64,000 nt of DNA, taken from contig NZ_FNHI01000005.1 of the NCBI RefSeq assembly GCF_900103455.1, positions 248,001 through 312,000 on the forward strand. Reading direction: 5' to 3'. The translations under genes and the position numbers were made by a program. Source of the stretch: Streptomyces wuyuanensis. Lineage in GTDB: Bacteria; Actinomycetota; Actinomycetes; Streptomycetales; Streptomycetaceae. The notes below the pieces were generated by a model. It was not told the origin of the DNA. It did no database searches and saw nothing but the letters and a program-made list of their open reading frames with translations. Each line of letters begins with the position of its first letter. The first letter of the stretch is position 1. Below are positions 46,541-55,275 of this stretch, piece after piece.

Positions 46541-47980
46541 GTGACCACCGAACTGCGTCGTCTGCGCAATTACATCGACGGAGAGTTCCGGGACGCCGCT
46601 GACGGGCGGACCATCGAGGTGGTCAACCCGGCCACAGGCGAGGCGTACGCGACCTCCCCGCTGTCCGGCCAGGCGGACGTGGACGCCGCCATGGCGGCCG
46701 CGGCCGCGGCCTTCCCGGCCTGGCGCGACACCACGCCGGCCGAGCGCCAGAAGGCCCTGCTGAAGATCGCGGACGCCTTCGAGGAGCGGGCCGAGGAGCT
46801 GATCGCGGCCGAGTCGGAGAACACGGGCAAGCCCCTCGGACTCACCCGCAGCGAAGAGATCCCGCCCATGGTCGACCAGATCCGCTTCTTCGCCGGCGCG
46901 GCCCGGATGCTCGAGGGGCGCTCGGCGGGCGAGTACATGGAGGGGCTGACCTCCATCGTCCGCCGTGAGCCGGTCGGCGTCTGCGCACAGGTCGCCCCGT
47001 GGAACTACCCGATGATGATGGCGGTGTGGAAGTTCGCCCCGGCCCTCGCCGCCGGCAACACCGTGGTGCTGAAGCCGTCGGACACCACCCCGGCCTCCAC
47101 CGTGCTGATCGCCGAGATCATCGGCTCGATCGTGCCGAAGGGCGTCTTCAACGTCATCTGCGGCGACCGCGACACCGGCCGGGCGATGGTCGAGCACCCG
47201 GTCCCGGCGATGGCCTCCATCACCGGCTCCGTACGGGCCGGCATGCAGGTCGCCGAGTCGGCGTCGAAGGACCTCAAGCGCGTGCACCTGGAGCTGGGCG
47301 GCAAGGCGCCGGTCGTCGTGTTCGAGGACACCGACATCGCGAAGGCCGTCGAGGACATCTCGGTCGCCGGCTTCTTCAACGCGGGCCAGGACTGCACGGC
47401 CGCGACCCGGGTGCTCGTGCACGAGTCCATCCACGACGAGTTCGTGAGCGCGCTGGCCAAGGCCGCGCAGGACACCAAGACGGGCATGCCCGACGACGAG
47501 GACGTGCTCTTCGGCCCGCTCAACAACGAGAACCAGCTGAAGCAGGTCTCCGGCTTCATCGACCGCCTCCCGGCCCACGCGAAGGTCGAGGCCGGCGGTC
47601 AGCGCGTCGGCGACAAGGGCTACTTCTACGCCCCGACCGTCGTCTCCGGCCTCAAGCAGGACGACGAGATCATCCAGAACGAGGTCTTCGGCCCGGTCAT
47701 CACGGTCCAGTCCTTCACCGACGAGGCACAGGCCGTCGAGTACGCGAACGGCGTGGAGTACGCGCTCGCGTCCTCGGTGTGGACGAAGGACCACTCCCGT
47801 GCGATGCGCATGTCCAAGGTGCTGGACTTCGGCTGTGTGTGGATCAACACCCACATCCCGCTGGTTGCCGAGATGCCGCACGGCGGCTTCAAGAAGTCCG
47901 GCTACGGCAAGGACCTGTCGGCGTACGGCTTCGACGACTACACGCGCATCAAGCACGTGATGACGTCCCTGGACGCGTAG
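46541..47980 (+). CDS. gamma-aminobutyraldehyde-type aldehyde dehydrogenase
   Basis: A 479-residue NAD(P)-dependent aldehyde dehydrogenase. The catalytic cysteine is C285 in FNAGQDCTAATR, the base glutamate is in LELGGKAPV, and APWNYPMMMAVWKF lies in the cofactor site. The family acts on 4-aminobutyraldehyde or gamma-glutamyl-aminobutyraldehyde, giving GABA or its glutamylated form. Divergent from the Lrp-type regulator and aminotransferase. GTG 46541 has GAGGAGG seven bases upstream, so it is preferred to GTG 46535, which lies inside that site. Confidence 0.92.
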   Translation: MTTELRRLRNYIDGEFRDAADGRTIEVVNPATGEAYATSPLSGQADVDAAMAAAAAAFPAWRDTTPAERQKALLKIADAFEERAEELIAAESENTGKPLGLTRSEEIPPMVDQIRFFAGAARMLEGRSAGEYMEGLTSIVRREPVGVCAQVAPWNYPMMMAVWKFAPALAAGNTVVLKPSDTTPASTVLIAEIIGSIVPKGVFNVICGDRDTGRAMVEHPVPAMASITGSVRAGMQVAESASKDLKRVHLELGGKAPVVVFEDTDIAKAVEDISVAGFFNAGQDCTAATRVLVHESIHDEFVSALAKAAQDTKTGMPDDEDVLFGPLNNENQLKQVSGFIDRLPAHAKVEAGGQRVGDKGYFYAPTVVSGLKQDDEIIQNEVFGPVITVQSFTDEAQAVEYANGVEYALASSVWTKDHSRAMRMSKVLDFGCVWINTHIPLVAEMPHGGFKKSGYGKDLSAYGFDDYTRIKHVMTSLDA

Positions 47981-48017
47981 CGAACCCCGCGGGGCGCGCC
48001 GCGCCTGCCGCGGCACC

Positions 48018-48057
48018 GCACGAGGCCACCGGAGCAGCAGCCCCGGTGGCCTCGTGC
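48018..48057 (+). terminator. terminator after the first aldehyde dehydrogenase
   Basis: Perfect 15-bp stem (48018-48032 with 48043-48057), ten-base loop, 38 bases after the stop. Confidence 0.85.
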
Positions 48058-48086
48058 ATGTCCTCACCCGGCGCCCGACCGGGCCG

Positions 48087-48719
48087 TCACTCCGGCGGCG
48101 TCGTGCGGGGCGGCGGCTCCAGCGGCGTCGTGTGCAGTGCCAGCAGCAGGCGCCAGACCCGGGCCGCCATGTCCTCCGGGCCGGAGTCGACAATGCCGTG
48201 CAGCCAGTCCGCGAGGAGGCCGGTGAACGCGGCGGCGACTGCCGAGGCGACCAGGTCGGGGGCGGCCGCGCCCACCAGTTCCCGTTCACGGCGGCTCCGT
48301 TCCCTCAACTCGCGGTGCAGGAGGTCGCCGAGCGGGCCGCCGCCGCCCTCGCGAAGGAGAGCGCGGTACAGGGCGGCGTGCGGGACGACACCCGTGAAGA
48401 AGTCCGTCAGCGAGGCCGGCGGCGCTGCGGGGTCCGGCACCCCGCGCCAGGCGTGCAGCGCCTCCACGGCGTCCCGGACGATCTCCGCGCACGCGTCGAC
48501 CGCGAGCGCGCCCAGGTCCGGGTAGTGCAGATAGAACGTGGCCCGGCCGACTCCGGCCCGCCGGACCAGCCCCGCCACGCTCACCTCGGCCAGCGGCCGC
48601 TTCCGGCACTCGTCCAGGAGCGCGCGGCGCAACCGGTCCCGGGTGCGCACGGCCCGCGGGTCCCCGCCCGCCCCGGTGCCGGAGGCCCCGCCCGTCCCGG
48701 CCCCGGGGGGCCCGCTCAT
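48087..48719 (-). CDS. TetR-family regulator
   Basis: A 210-residue regulator with an N-terminal helix-turn-helix (AEVSVAGLVRRAGVGRATFY) after a Gly-rich leader. It begins ATGA at the stop of the DUF1304 gene, so the two are co-transcribed and translationally coupled. Two matching dyads in the shared promoter suggest that it represses its own operon. Ligand unknown. Absent from the region in S. coelicolor as I remember it, so this pair may be strain-variable. Confidence 0.85.
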   Translation of the reverse strand: MSGPPGAGTGGASGTGAGGDPRAVRTRDRLRRALLDECRKRPLAEVSVAGLVRRAGVGRATFYLHYPDLGALAVDACAEIVRDAVEALHAWRGVPDPAAPPASLTDFFTGVVPHAALYRALLREGGGGPLGDLLHRELRERSRRERELVGAAAPDLVASAVAAAFTGLLADWLHGIVDSGPEDMAARVWRLLLALHTTPLEPPPRTTPPE

Positions 48720-49078
48720 CCGGCCGCCAGTACGGCCGCCAGTGCCAGGGCGCCGGGGAGCGCCTGGGCGGCGTAGATGCGGCGGTTCGCGGTGGCGCCG
48801 CCGTACAGCCCGGCGATCAGGACGCACACCAGGAAGAACACCTGGACCCGATGGCCCGTCGGGGGCGCTGCGACCAGGCCCCAGGCCAGCCCCGCGGCCA
48901 GGAAGCCGTTGTAGAGCCCCTGGTTGGCGGCCAGGGGGGCCGTGGCCCGTGCGGTCTCCGCGTCGAAGCCCGACAGCCGCCGCCCCGGCGGCCGTTGCCA
49001 CAGGAACATCTCCAGCACCAGGAAATACAGGTGCAGGACGGCCACGAGTGCCACGAGGACATGAGCGGTCGCTGTCAC
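48716..49078 (-). CDS. DUF1304 small membrane protein
   Basis: A 120-residue protein with four spans (VLVALVAVLHLYFLVLEMFL, GLYNGFLAAGLAWGLVA, VQVFFLVCVLIAGLYGG, LPGALALAAVLAAG). The EMFLW and NQGLYNGFLA motifs are typical of DUF1304. The family is often beside TetR or MarR regulators and is not functionally known; a role in solvent or drug tolerance has been suggested only by such context. GTG 49078 has GGAGGAG upstream. Confidence 0.82.
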   Translation of the reverse strand: MTATAHVLVALVAVLHLYFLVLEMFLWQRPPGRRLSGFDAETARATAPLAANQGLYNGFLAAGLAWGLVAAPPTGHRVQVFFLVCVLIAGLYGGATANRRIYAAQALPGALALAAVLAAG

Positions 49079-49106
49079 GGCGCGCTCCTCCGTTTTCCCA
49101 AACACT

Positions 49107-49140
49107 TGGACATGTGTCCAGAGATTATAGACAGCTGTCT
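49107..49140 (-). promoter_or_regulatory. promoter with two TetR-type operators for the DUF1304-tetR operon
   Basis: On the minus strand a perfect TATAAT (49122-49127) is flanked on both sides by the same dyad, GACA-N2-TGTC: once at 49130-49139 (part of a 12-base perfect palindrome, 49129-49140) and once at 49109-49118 (within TGGACA-N2-TGTCCA). The dyad centres are 21 bases apart, two helical turns, so two dimers can bind on one face and cover the -10 region. The repeat is seen directly; identity of the bound protein is inferred from the adjacent tetR. Confidence 0.75.
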
Positions 49141-49254
49141 GTGGTCGACAGGGTGTCCGTGCTCCGGGCGCCCGCTCGACGCACCGTCCATTGCCGCCCG
49201 CTCCCCGCGCCCGGCATCCTGCCGACCGTGCCCGCCAAGCCGAAGCGTTCCCCG

Positions 49255-50445
49255 ATGCCCGGTACATCCCTCCTGTCCCGCCGTTCCGTGCTGCGCGCCC
49301 TGGGTACCGCGGGCGCCGGAGCCGCGGGCCTCTCCCTCACCGGCTGCGGAGTGCCCCCGGCCTACGTCCCGCCCGGCGACCGCGCCGCTCGCGACCTTTC
49401 CGGCCGCGACCGCACCCTCGACTTCGCCAACTGGCCGCTCTACATCGACACCGACGGGGAGGACACCTCCCGCCGCCCGACCCTCGACGCCTTCACCGAG
49501 CGCACCGGGATCTCCGTCCGCTACACCGAGGAGATCAACGACAACGACGAGTTCTTCGGCAAGATCAGCCCGGCGCTGATGAACCATCAGGTGACCGGGC
49601 GGGACCTCGTCGTCGTCAGCGACTGGATGGCCGCCCGCTTCGTACGCCTCGGCTGGGTGCAGGAGATGGACCGGGACCGTCAGCCGAACGTCACCGAGCA
49701 TCTGGACCCCCAGCTGCGCTCACCCGCCTTCGACGAGGGCCGGCGGCACAGCGTCCCCTGGCAGTCCGGGATCACCGGCATCGCCTACAACCGCGCCCGG
49801 CTCGGCCGCGAGATCCGGAGCACCGAGGACCTGTGGGCCGCCGACCTCCGGGGGAGGATCACCCTCCTGTCGGGGCTCGACGAGTCCTTCGCGCTCCTGA
49901 TGCAGGGCAACGGCGTGGACGTCACGCGCTGGACCTCCGAGGACTTCCACACCGTGTGCGACCAGGTGGAGGAGCTCGTGCACCGCAGGCACATCCGCCG
50001 TTTCACCGGCAACGACTACATCAAGGACCTCTCCACCGGCGACGTCCTCGCCTGCCAGGCCTACTCGGGCGACGTCATCCAGCTCCAGGCCGACAACCCC
50101 GCCATCGAGTTCGTGGTGCCGGAGGAGGGCGCGGAACTCTGGGCGGAGTCCCTGATGATCCCCAACCTCGCCCGCCACAAGCGCAACGCCGAAGTGCTCG
50201 TCGACCACTACTACGATCCCGAGGTCGCGGCCGAGCTCGCGGCGTGGGTCAACTACGTCTGCCCGGTACCCGCGGCCCGCGACGTCCTCGCCGATTCGGG
50301 CGACGCGGAACTCGCCGTGCTGGCCGAGGACCCGCTGGTCTTCCCCGACGACGCGATGCGCCGGCGGCTGGCGATCGCCCGGGACATCACGTCCGCGGAG
50401 CGGCGGGAGTTCACGAAGCGATGGAACGGAATCGTGGGGCTGTAG
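49255..50445 (+). CDS. orphan polyamine-binding lipoprotein, PotD-like
   Basis: A 396-residue binding protein. SRRSVLRALGTAGAGAAGLS forms a Tat-type signal ending in the lipobox LTGC. The mature part matches PotD of the spermidine/putrescine transporter: DFANWPLYIDTDGEDTS, TGISVRYTEEINDNDEFFG and NYVCPVPAARDVL. No permease or ATPase is attached; it may feed the PotABC system encoded 9 kb downstream. ATG 49255 is used, although GTG 49228 would add nine residues. It is about 50% similar by eye to the PotD protein at 56946. Confidence 0.85.
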   Translation: MPGTSLLSRRSVLRALGTAGAGAAGLSLTGCGVPPAYVPPGDRAARDLSGRDRTLDFANWPLYIDTDGEDTSRRPTLDAFTERTGISVRYTEEINDNDEFFGKISPALMNHQVTGRDLVVVSDWMAARFVRLGWVQEMDRDRQPNVTEHLDPQLRSPAFDEGRRHSVPWQSGITGIAYNRARLGREIRSTEDLWAADLRGRITLLSGLDESFALLMQGNGVDVTRWTSEDFHTVCDQVEELVHRRHIRRFTGNDYIKDLSTGDVLACQAYSGDVIQLQADNPAIEFVVPEEGAELWAESLMIPNLARHKRNAEVLVDHYYDPEVAAELAAWVNYVCPVPAARDVLADSGDAELAVLAEDPLVFPDDAMRRRLAIARDITSAERREFTKRWNGIVGL

Positions 50446-50587
50446 CCGCGGTCGCCCACGTGTGAACGGGACGGGCCCGGGCGCGTCCCGGACCGGAACT
50501 CTCCCTCCGGCGCCCCCTGCGTCCTGCGCGCCGACCGCCGCCCCACCTGCCGTCGGGGCGCTGCGGAGCCCGGCGTACGCTGCGGCC

Positions 50588-51130
50588 ATGAGCGAGGGCA
50601 GAGCGCTGTTGCGGCGCATACGGGTGTGGCTGGCCGTCTTCATCGTGTGTCTGGTGCTGAGCGGGCTGACCGCGTTTCCGCTCGTCACCGAAGTGCGCCT
50701 GCTGCAGGAGGCGTTGACGTCCTGGGCGACACCGGTCGCCGACGCGTTCCCCGGTCTGCTCGCGTGGACGGAGCGGGTGCGGGAGGGACTGGAGACCGCC
50801 GACGGGAGCCATCCCTTCCTCCTCTACGGCACCGACTGGCTGGCCTTCGCCCATCTCGTCATCGCGGTCGCCTTCTACGGTCCGTACCGGGACCCCGTGC
50901 GCAACATCTGGGTCGTCGAGTTCGGCATGATCGCCTGCGCCGGGATCATCCCGCTGGCGCTGATCTGCGGGCCCATCCGCGGCATCCCGTTCGGCTGGAC
51001 CGTCATCGACATGTCCTTCGGGGTGTTCGGGGTGATCCCGCTGCTCGTCGTACGGCGGATGATCAAGCGGCTGGAGGCGCTCACGGAGGGCGCCCCGGCG
51101 GCCCGGGCGGTGGAGCCGGCCGCCGTCTGA
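50588..51130 (+). CDS. conserved four-span membrane protein
   Basis: A 180-residue protein with spans near 12-32, 82-100, 108-130 and 140-160 (IRVWLAVFIVCLVLSGLTAF, WLAFAHLVIAVAFYG, IACAGIIPLALICGP, MSFGVFGVIPLLVV). The loop TDWLAFAHLVIA and GPYRDPVRNIW is characteristic but not one I can name. The ATG at 50588 has no ribosome binding site and follows TACGCT by six bases, so it may be leaderless. Confidence 0.75.
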   Translation: MSEGRALLRRIRVWLAVFIVCLVLSGLTAFPLVTEVRLLQEALTSWATPVADAFPGLLAWTERVREGLETADGSHPFLLYGTDWLAFAHLVIAVAFYGPYRDPVRNIWVVEFGMIACAGIIPLALICGPIRGIPFGWTVIDMSFGVFGVIPLLVVRRMIKRLEALTEGAPAARAVEPAAV

Positions 51131-51170
51131 GCGGCGGTGCGCGGTGCCGGCCGAGCGGCCGGCACCGTCG

Positions 51171-51971
51171 TCAGCGCTTGCGTCCGACGGCGCCGAACTG
51201 GGCCACCTCCACGGTGGTCGCCCCGCCGTCGCGCCAGCGGGCGCAGGAGACGATGCCCGGCTCCAGCAGGTCCAGCCCCTCGAAGAAGCCGGCGAACTCG
51301 GCACGGGTGCGGGCAGTGATCGGCGGCGTCGCGTTCTCGTTCCAGAACGCCATCGCCTCCGCGTTGCCCTCGCCGCCGAGTTCCAGCGTCGGGTGGGTGA
51401 GCGCGAGGTAACTGCCGGACGGGACGGCGTCCATGACCCGCCGGACGATCGAGCGGGCCTGGTCCGTGTCGAGGACGAAGTTCAGGATGCCGAGCATCAT
51501 CACCGCCACCGGCTGCGACAGGTCGAGCGTCCGCTCCACGGCGCGCAGGATGTCGTCGGGGCGGTGGGCGTCCGCGTCGATGTACTCGGTACGGCCCTCG
51601 GGGGTGCTGGTGAGCAGGGCTCGCGCATGGGTCAGCACGATCGGGTCGTTGTCGACGTAGACGATCCGAGAGGCGGGGGCGACGCGCTGGGCGACCTCGT
51701 GGGTGTTGTCCACGGTCGGCAGCCCGGTCCCGATGTCGAGGAACTGGCGCACTCCGGCGGGGCCGGCGAGGTGGTTCACGACGCGGCCGAGGAACGCCCG
51801 GTCCGCGCGGGCGACATGGCCGATGCTCGGGTACATCCCGGTGACCATGTCGCCCACCTGACGGTCGATCAGGTAGTTGTCCTTGCCGCCCAGCCAGTAG
51901 TTCCAGACGCGGGCGTTGTGGGCGATGTCCGTGCGGATCCTGCCCTGGCCGGTGTCCTCGGGCCCTGTCAC
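51171..51971 (-). CDS. SAM-dependent methyltransferase, DUF574 family
   Basis: A 266-residue methyltransferase of a group expanded in Streptomyces (DUF574). Family marks are RIWNYWLGGKDNYLIDR-like VWNYWLGGKDNYLIDR near 22, FLDIGTGLPTVDNTHEVAQ (SAM motif I) and VYVDNDPIVLTHARALL. One relative acts in geosmin-like or antibiotic pathways, but most are unassigned. It starts GTGA within the stop of the phosphodiesterase gene. Confidence 0.85.
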   Translation of the reverse strand: MTGPEDTGQGRIRTDIAHNARVWNYWLGGKDNYLIDRQVGDMVTGMYPSIGHVARADRAFLGRVVNHLAGPAGVRQFLDIGTGLPTVDNTHEVAQRVAPASRIVYVDNDPIVLTHARALLTSTPEGRTEYIDADAHRPDDILRAVERTLDLSQPVAVMMLGILNFVLDTDQARSIVRRVMDAVPSGSYLALTHPTLELGGEGNAEAMAFWNENATPPITARTRAEFAGFFEGLDLLEPGIVSCARWRDGGATTVEVAQFGAVGRKR

Positions 51972-52675
51972 GACGTGCGTCCTCTCCCGGTCCGGGAACC
52001 GCGCAGCACGCGGGTCAGCGCGTCCACGCGGTTCGTGGTGATGGAGTCGACTCCGCGACCCACGAGTCTGCGCATCGTCCCACGCGTGTCCGCCGTCCAC
52101 ACGGAAAGCAGATAACCGCTCGCGTGGACCCGGTCCGCGAGCTCCCGGCTCACCAGGCCGAAGCGGTAGTTGAGCCAGCGCGGCCGCAGCGACGCGAGCA
52201 GCAGGGGACGCGGTGGGGCGAGCGACGTCCAGGTCAGCGCGATCTCCGCGTCCGGGTCGGCGTCCCGGACCGCCAGCATGCCGACGGGACCGCCCGTGTA
52301 GTAGACCCGGTCGGCGGCGCCGCCTTCGTGGACCGTGCCGACGATCGTGCGCACGGCCGCCTCGTCCGCGCCCGGCAGGTCCAGCATGAGCCGATGGGCG
52401 CCGACCGCCACCAGCGCCTCCTCGAGGGTCGGCACCCCGCCCGAGGTCACCTCGGTGACCTGCGCGTGGGTGAGCAGGGCCAGTGGCCGGTCGTGGCCCC
52501 ACAGGCGCCGGAGAGTGTCGTCGTGGAGCAGCACCGGCACACCGTCGCGGGTCAGCCGGACGTCCACCTCGACGGCGTCCGCGCCCCGGCCGATCGCGGA
52601 CCGCAGCGACGGCAGGGTGTTCTCCCGCGCGGCGTACGGGTCGCCGCGATGTCCTACGACCGTGACGGGGCGCAT
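51968..52675 (-). CDS. glycerophosphodiester phosphodiesterase
   Basis: A 235-residue GDPD enzyme that releases sn-glycerol 3-phosphate from glycerophosphodiesters. The catalytic HRGDPYAARENTLPS near residue 9, EVDVRLTRDGVPVLLHDDTL near 36 and the later WTADTRGTMRRLVGRGVDSI are the family's metal and base positions. No signal peptide, so it acts inside the cell. It is followed by the DUF574 methyltransferase with four bases of overlap. Confidence 0.9.
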   Translation of the reverse strand: MRPVTVVGHRGDPYAARENTLPSLRSAIGRGADAVEVDVRLTRDGVPVLLHDDTLRRLWGHDRPLALLTHAQVTEVTSGGVPTLEEALVAVGAHRLMLDLPGADEAAVRTIVGTVHEGGAADRVYYTGGPVGMLAVRDADPDAEIALTWTSLAPPRPLLLASLRPRWLNYRFGLVSRELADRVHASGYLLSVWTADTRGTMRRLVGRGVDSITTNRVDALTRVLRGSRTGRGRTS

Positions 52676-52685
52676 GCGCCGGGCC

Positions 52686-53711
52686 TCACTTCGCGAGCCA
52701 CTGCTCGGTGTACGCGTCGATCTCGCCCGCGATCCTGGCCTTTCCGGCCGGGTCGAGGAACGACGCCTCCACGGCGTTCTTCGCGAGGCCGGCGACGCCC
52801 CGCTCGTCGAGCTCCAGCAGCCGGGCGGCCACCGCGTACTCGTTGTTCAGATCGGTCCCGAACATCGGCGGGTCGTCGCTGTTGACGGTGACGAGCACGC
52901 CGGCCGCGACCATCTCCTTGATGGGGTGCTCGTCGAGCGTGGCGACGGCCCGGGTGGCGATGTTGGAGGTCGGGCAGACCTCCAGCGGGATCCGGTGCTC
53001 GGCGAGGTACGCGAGCAGCTCCGGGTCCTTCGGGGCGCTGGTGCCGTGGCCGATGCGCTCGGCCCGCAGGTCGTGGAGCGCGTCCCACACGGTCTGCGGG
53101 CCCGTGGTCTCGCCGGCGTGCGGAACGGACCGCAGCCCGGCCGCCAGAGCGCGGTCGAAGTACGGCTTGAACTGCGGCCGGGGCACGCCGACCTCGGGCC
53201 CGCCGAGACCGAACGACACCAGGCCCTCGGGGCGCAGGTCGACGGCGAGCCGGGCGGTCTCCTCGGCGGCGTCGAGGCCCGCCTCGCCCGGGATGTCGAA
53301 GCACCAGCGCAGCACGACGCCGAGTTCGGTCTCGGCGGCCTTGCGGGCGTCCTCGATCGCCTCCATGAACCCCTGCTCGGGAATGCCGCGGCGGGTCGAG
53401 CTGAACGGGGTCACGGTGAGTTCCGCGTAACGGATGTTCTGCCGGGCCATGTCCCGGGCCACCTCGAACGTCAGCAGGCGGACGTCGTCGGGGGTGCGGA
53501 CCAGGTCCACGACCGAGAGGTAGACCTCGATGAAGTGCGCGAAGTCGGTGAAGGTGAAGTACTCGGCGAGCGCCCCGGGGTCGAGGGGGACCTTGGAGTC
53601 CGGGTGCCGGGCCGCCAGCTCGGACACGATGCGCGGTGACGCCGAGCCCACGTGGTGGACGTGGAGCTCGGCCTTGGGAAGGCCCTCGATGAAGGGAAGC
53701 AGATCGGTCAC
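52686..53711 (-). CDS. adenosine deaminase-family enzyme, probably aminodeoxyfutalosine deaminase
   Basis: A 341-residue metal-dependent deaminase. The N-terminal metal motif is HVHHVGSASP in place of HxHLDGS, with HAGE, IGHG and NSDDPP later, so zinc binding and catalysis are intact. I recall that ADA-like proteins from Streptomyces at this locus (SAV2595 and S. coelicolor relatives) were shown to deaminate 6-aminodeoxyfutalosine, a step of the futalosine route to menaquinone that streptomycetes use. The altered substrate-recognition motif agrees. The starting GTG is 53711. Confidence 0.75.
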   Translation of the reverse strand: MTDLLPFIEGLPKAELHVHHVGSASPRIVSELAARHPDSKVPLDPGALAEYFTFTDFAHFIEVYLSVVDLVRTPDDVRLLTFEVARDMARQNIRYAELTVTPFSSTRRGIPEQGFMEAIEDARKAAETELGVVLRWCFDIPGEAGLDAAEETARLAVDLRPEGLVSFGLGGPEVGVPRPQFKPYFDRALAAGLRSVPHAGETTGPQTVWDALHDLRAERIGHGTSAPKDPELLAYLAEHRIPLEVCPTSNIATRAVATLDEHPIKEMVAAGVLVTVNSDDPPMFGTDLNNEYAVAARLLELDERGVAGLAKNAVEASFLDPAGKARIAGEIDAYTEQWLAK

Positions 53712-53818
53712 CGGGTCCTCCGTGTGTGCTGGCCGTGCCGGTCAGGGATCATCGTAGGCGGGGCGGGTTCCGCACGGAGCGGTGCCCGTAGCATGACAAT
53801 CCATGATGGGGGAGGCTC

Positions 53819-54541
53819 ATGTCAGACCAGAGCGACCAGCGGCCGGGCGGGGACGGGCCCGAGGATCCGTGGGCTCCGCCGGAGCGCCGCGCCCCGCAGG
53901 ACAAGGTGGAGCTGGGCAAGCAGGACGGGCCCGGCGGCACGCCGCCGAGCGGCCCGCCCGGCGTGCACGACCAGCCGACGATCACCTCCATGCCGGCGGG
54001 TGATCCCTTCGCGGCTCCAGGTGCCGGGGCGGGCGCCGGAAGCGACGGGGGCGCCGTGCCCCCGCCGCCGATCGCCCCCGGCGGGCCCGGTCAGACCGCG
54101 CCGGGCCCGTACGGCTACCAGGCCGGAGCGCCGGGCGGTACGTTCGGCGGCTCGCCCTACGGCGCGCACGCCGGCTACCCGGGCTATCCCGGCCACGGTG
54201 CCGGCGGCTGGGCGCCTGCCCCGGCGAACGGCATGGGCATCACGGCGCTGGTGCTCGGCATCATCGCCGTCGTGGGGTTCTGCCTGTACGGCCTCGGGAT
54301 CGTCCTCGGCGTGCTGGCGCTGATCTTCGGCTTCATCGGGCGCGCCCGTGCCCGGCGCGGCGAGGCGAACAACGGCGGGATGGCGCTCGCCGGGATCATC
54401 CTCGGCGCGATCGGCATCGTGGTCAGCGCCGCGTTCCTCGGCTTTCTGATCTGGGCGATCGCCAACGAGGAGCGGTTCCGCGACGGGAGCGAAGAGGACC
54501 TCTGGTCGACGACGACGACCGTGGCCACGGCGAGGCGCTGA
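53819..54541 (+). CDS. DUF4190-like membrane protein with Pro/Gly-rich N-terminus
   Basis: A 240-residue protein. The first 135 residues are disordered and rich in Gly, Pro and Tyr (PGPYGYQAGAPGG). The C-terminal part has two spans: MGITALVLGIIAVVGFCLYG with continuation, and GMALAGIILGAIGIVVSAAF. This domain is common in Streptomyces; its job is not known. ATG 53819 follows GGGGGAGG. Confidence 0.8.
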   Translation: MSDQSDQRPGGDGPEDPWAPPERRAPQDKVELGKQDGPGGTPPSGPPGVHDQPTITSMPAGDPFAAPGAGAGAGSDGGAVPPPPIAPGGPGQTAPGPYGYQAGAPGGTFGGSPYGAHAGYPGYPGHGAGGWAPAPANGMGITALVLGIIAVVGFCLYGLGIVLGVLALIFGFIGRARARRGEANNGGMALAGIILGAIGIVVSAAFLGFLIWAIANEERFRDGSEEDLWSTTTTVATARR

Positions 54542-54568
54542 ACCGGGCGGCCCCCCGCGCCGCCCGGT
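54542..54568 (+). terminator. hairpin after the DUF4190-like gene
   Basis: ACCGGGCGG (54542-54550) pairs with CCGCCCGGT (54560-54568), directly at the stop codon and convergent to the NADAR gene. Confidence 0.6.
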
Positions 54569-54633
54569 CCCGCCGACCGCCGGAACAGAGGCCGTCGGCC
54601 CCGAGGGACACGCGTCCCGGGACCCGGGGCGCC

Positions 54634-55227
54634 TCACTCCGTGCGGCCCGTCCTCAGCCGCTCCCGCACCTCCATCAGCGCGAAGCCCAGCAGGTTCAGC
54701 CCGCGCCAGCGCGCCGGGTCGTGCGCCCGCTCGTCGTCGGCCGCGAGGCCGATGCCCCATATGCGGTCCATCGGGCTCGCCTCCACCAGCACCCGCTCGC
54801 CCGTGCCGAGCAGGAACGCGGACAGTTCGGGGTGCTGCGAGAACTTGTGGACGTTGCCCTCGACGACGATGCCGAAGCGCTCGCGCTCCCACGTCACGTC
54901 ACTGAAGCCGCGCACCAGCCGGCCTTCCTTCTTCGCCTGGGCCGGGCTCGCGGCCGCCACGGCCCTGCCCTCCGCCTCCTCGTCACCGAAGAGGCGCGCC
55001 TTGCGGGCCATCATCCAGTGCTCGGCCGTCGCGTACTCGATTCCGTCCACCGTGAACGGCGCGGGCCACCACTGGCTCAGGCAACTGGCGCCGACGGCAC
55101 CGTCGGGCCGCGGCCGATGGCCCCAGAAGTGCAGATATCTGACCCGTCTACCGTTCCTGACCTGCTCTGTCAGAGCCTCGGCCGATACGCCGGTGATTCC
55201 CATGCACGCGAGTCTGGCATCCACCAC
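54634..55227 (-). CDS. NADAR-family protein (YbiA-like)
   Basis: A 197-residue protein. FWGHRPRPDG, WWPAPFTVDGIEYATAEHWM and the later VWERERFGIV-type stretch (TWERERFGIVVEGNVHKFSQ) define NADAR, a fold whose members either cut N-glycosidic bonds in riboflavin precursors or remove ADP-ribose from guanine. No toxin or DarT-like partner is adjacent. GTG 55227 has GGAG five bases upstream; the frame continues to a further GTG at 55233, and ATG 55203 is a shorter option. Confidence 0.82.
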   Translation of the reverse strand: MVDARLACMGITGVSAEALTEQVRNGRRVRYLHFWGHRPRPDGAVGASCLSQWWPAPFTVDGIEYATAEHWMMARKARLFGDEEAEGRAVAAASPAQAKKEGRLVRGFSDVTWERERFGIVVEGNVHKFSQHPELSAFLLGTGERVLVEASPMDRIWGIGLAADDERAHDPARWRGLNLLGFALMEVRERLRTGRTE

Positions 55228-55275
55228 TGACACTCCGTACGGGGATTTCCGTCCTGACGCGACACATGGTCGACC

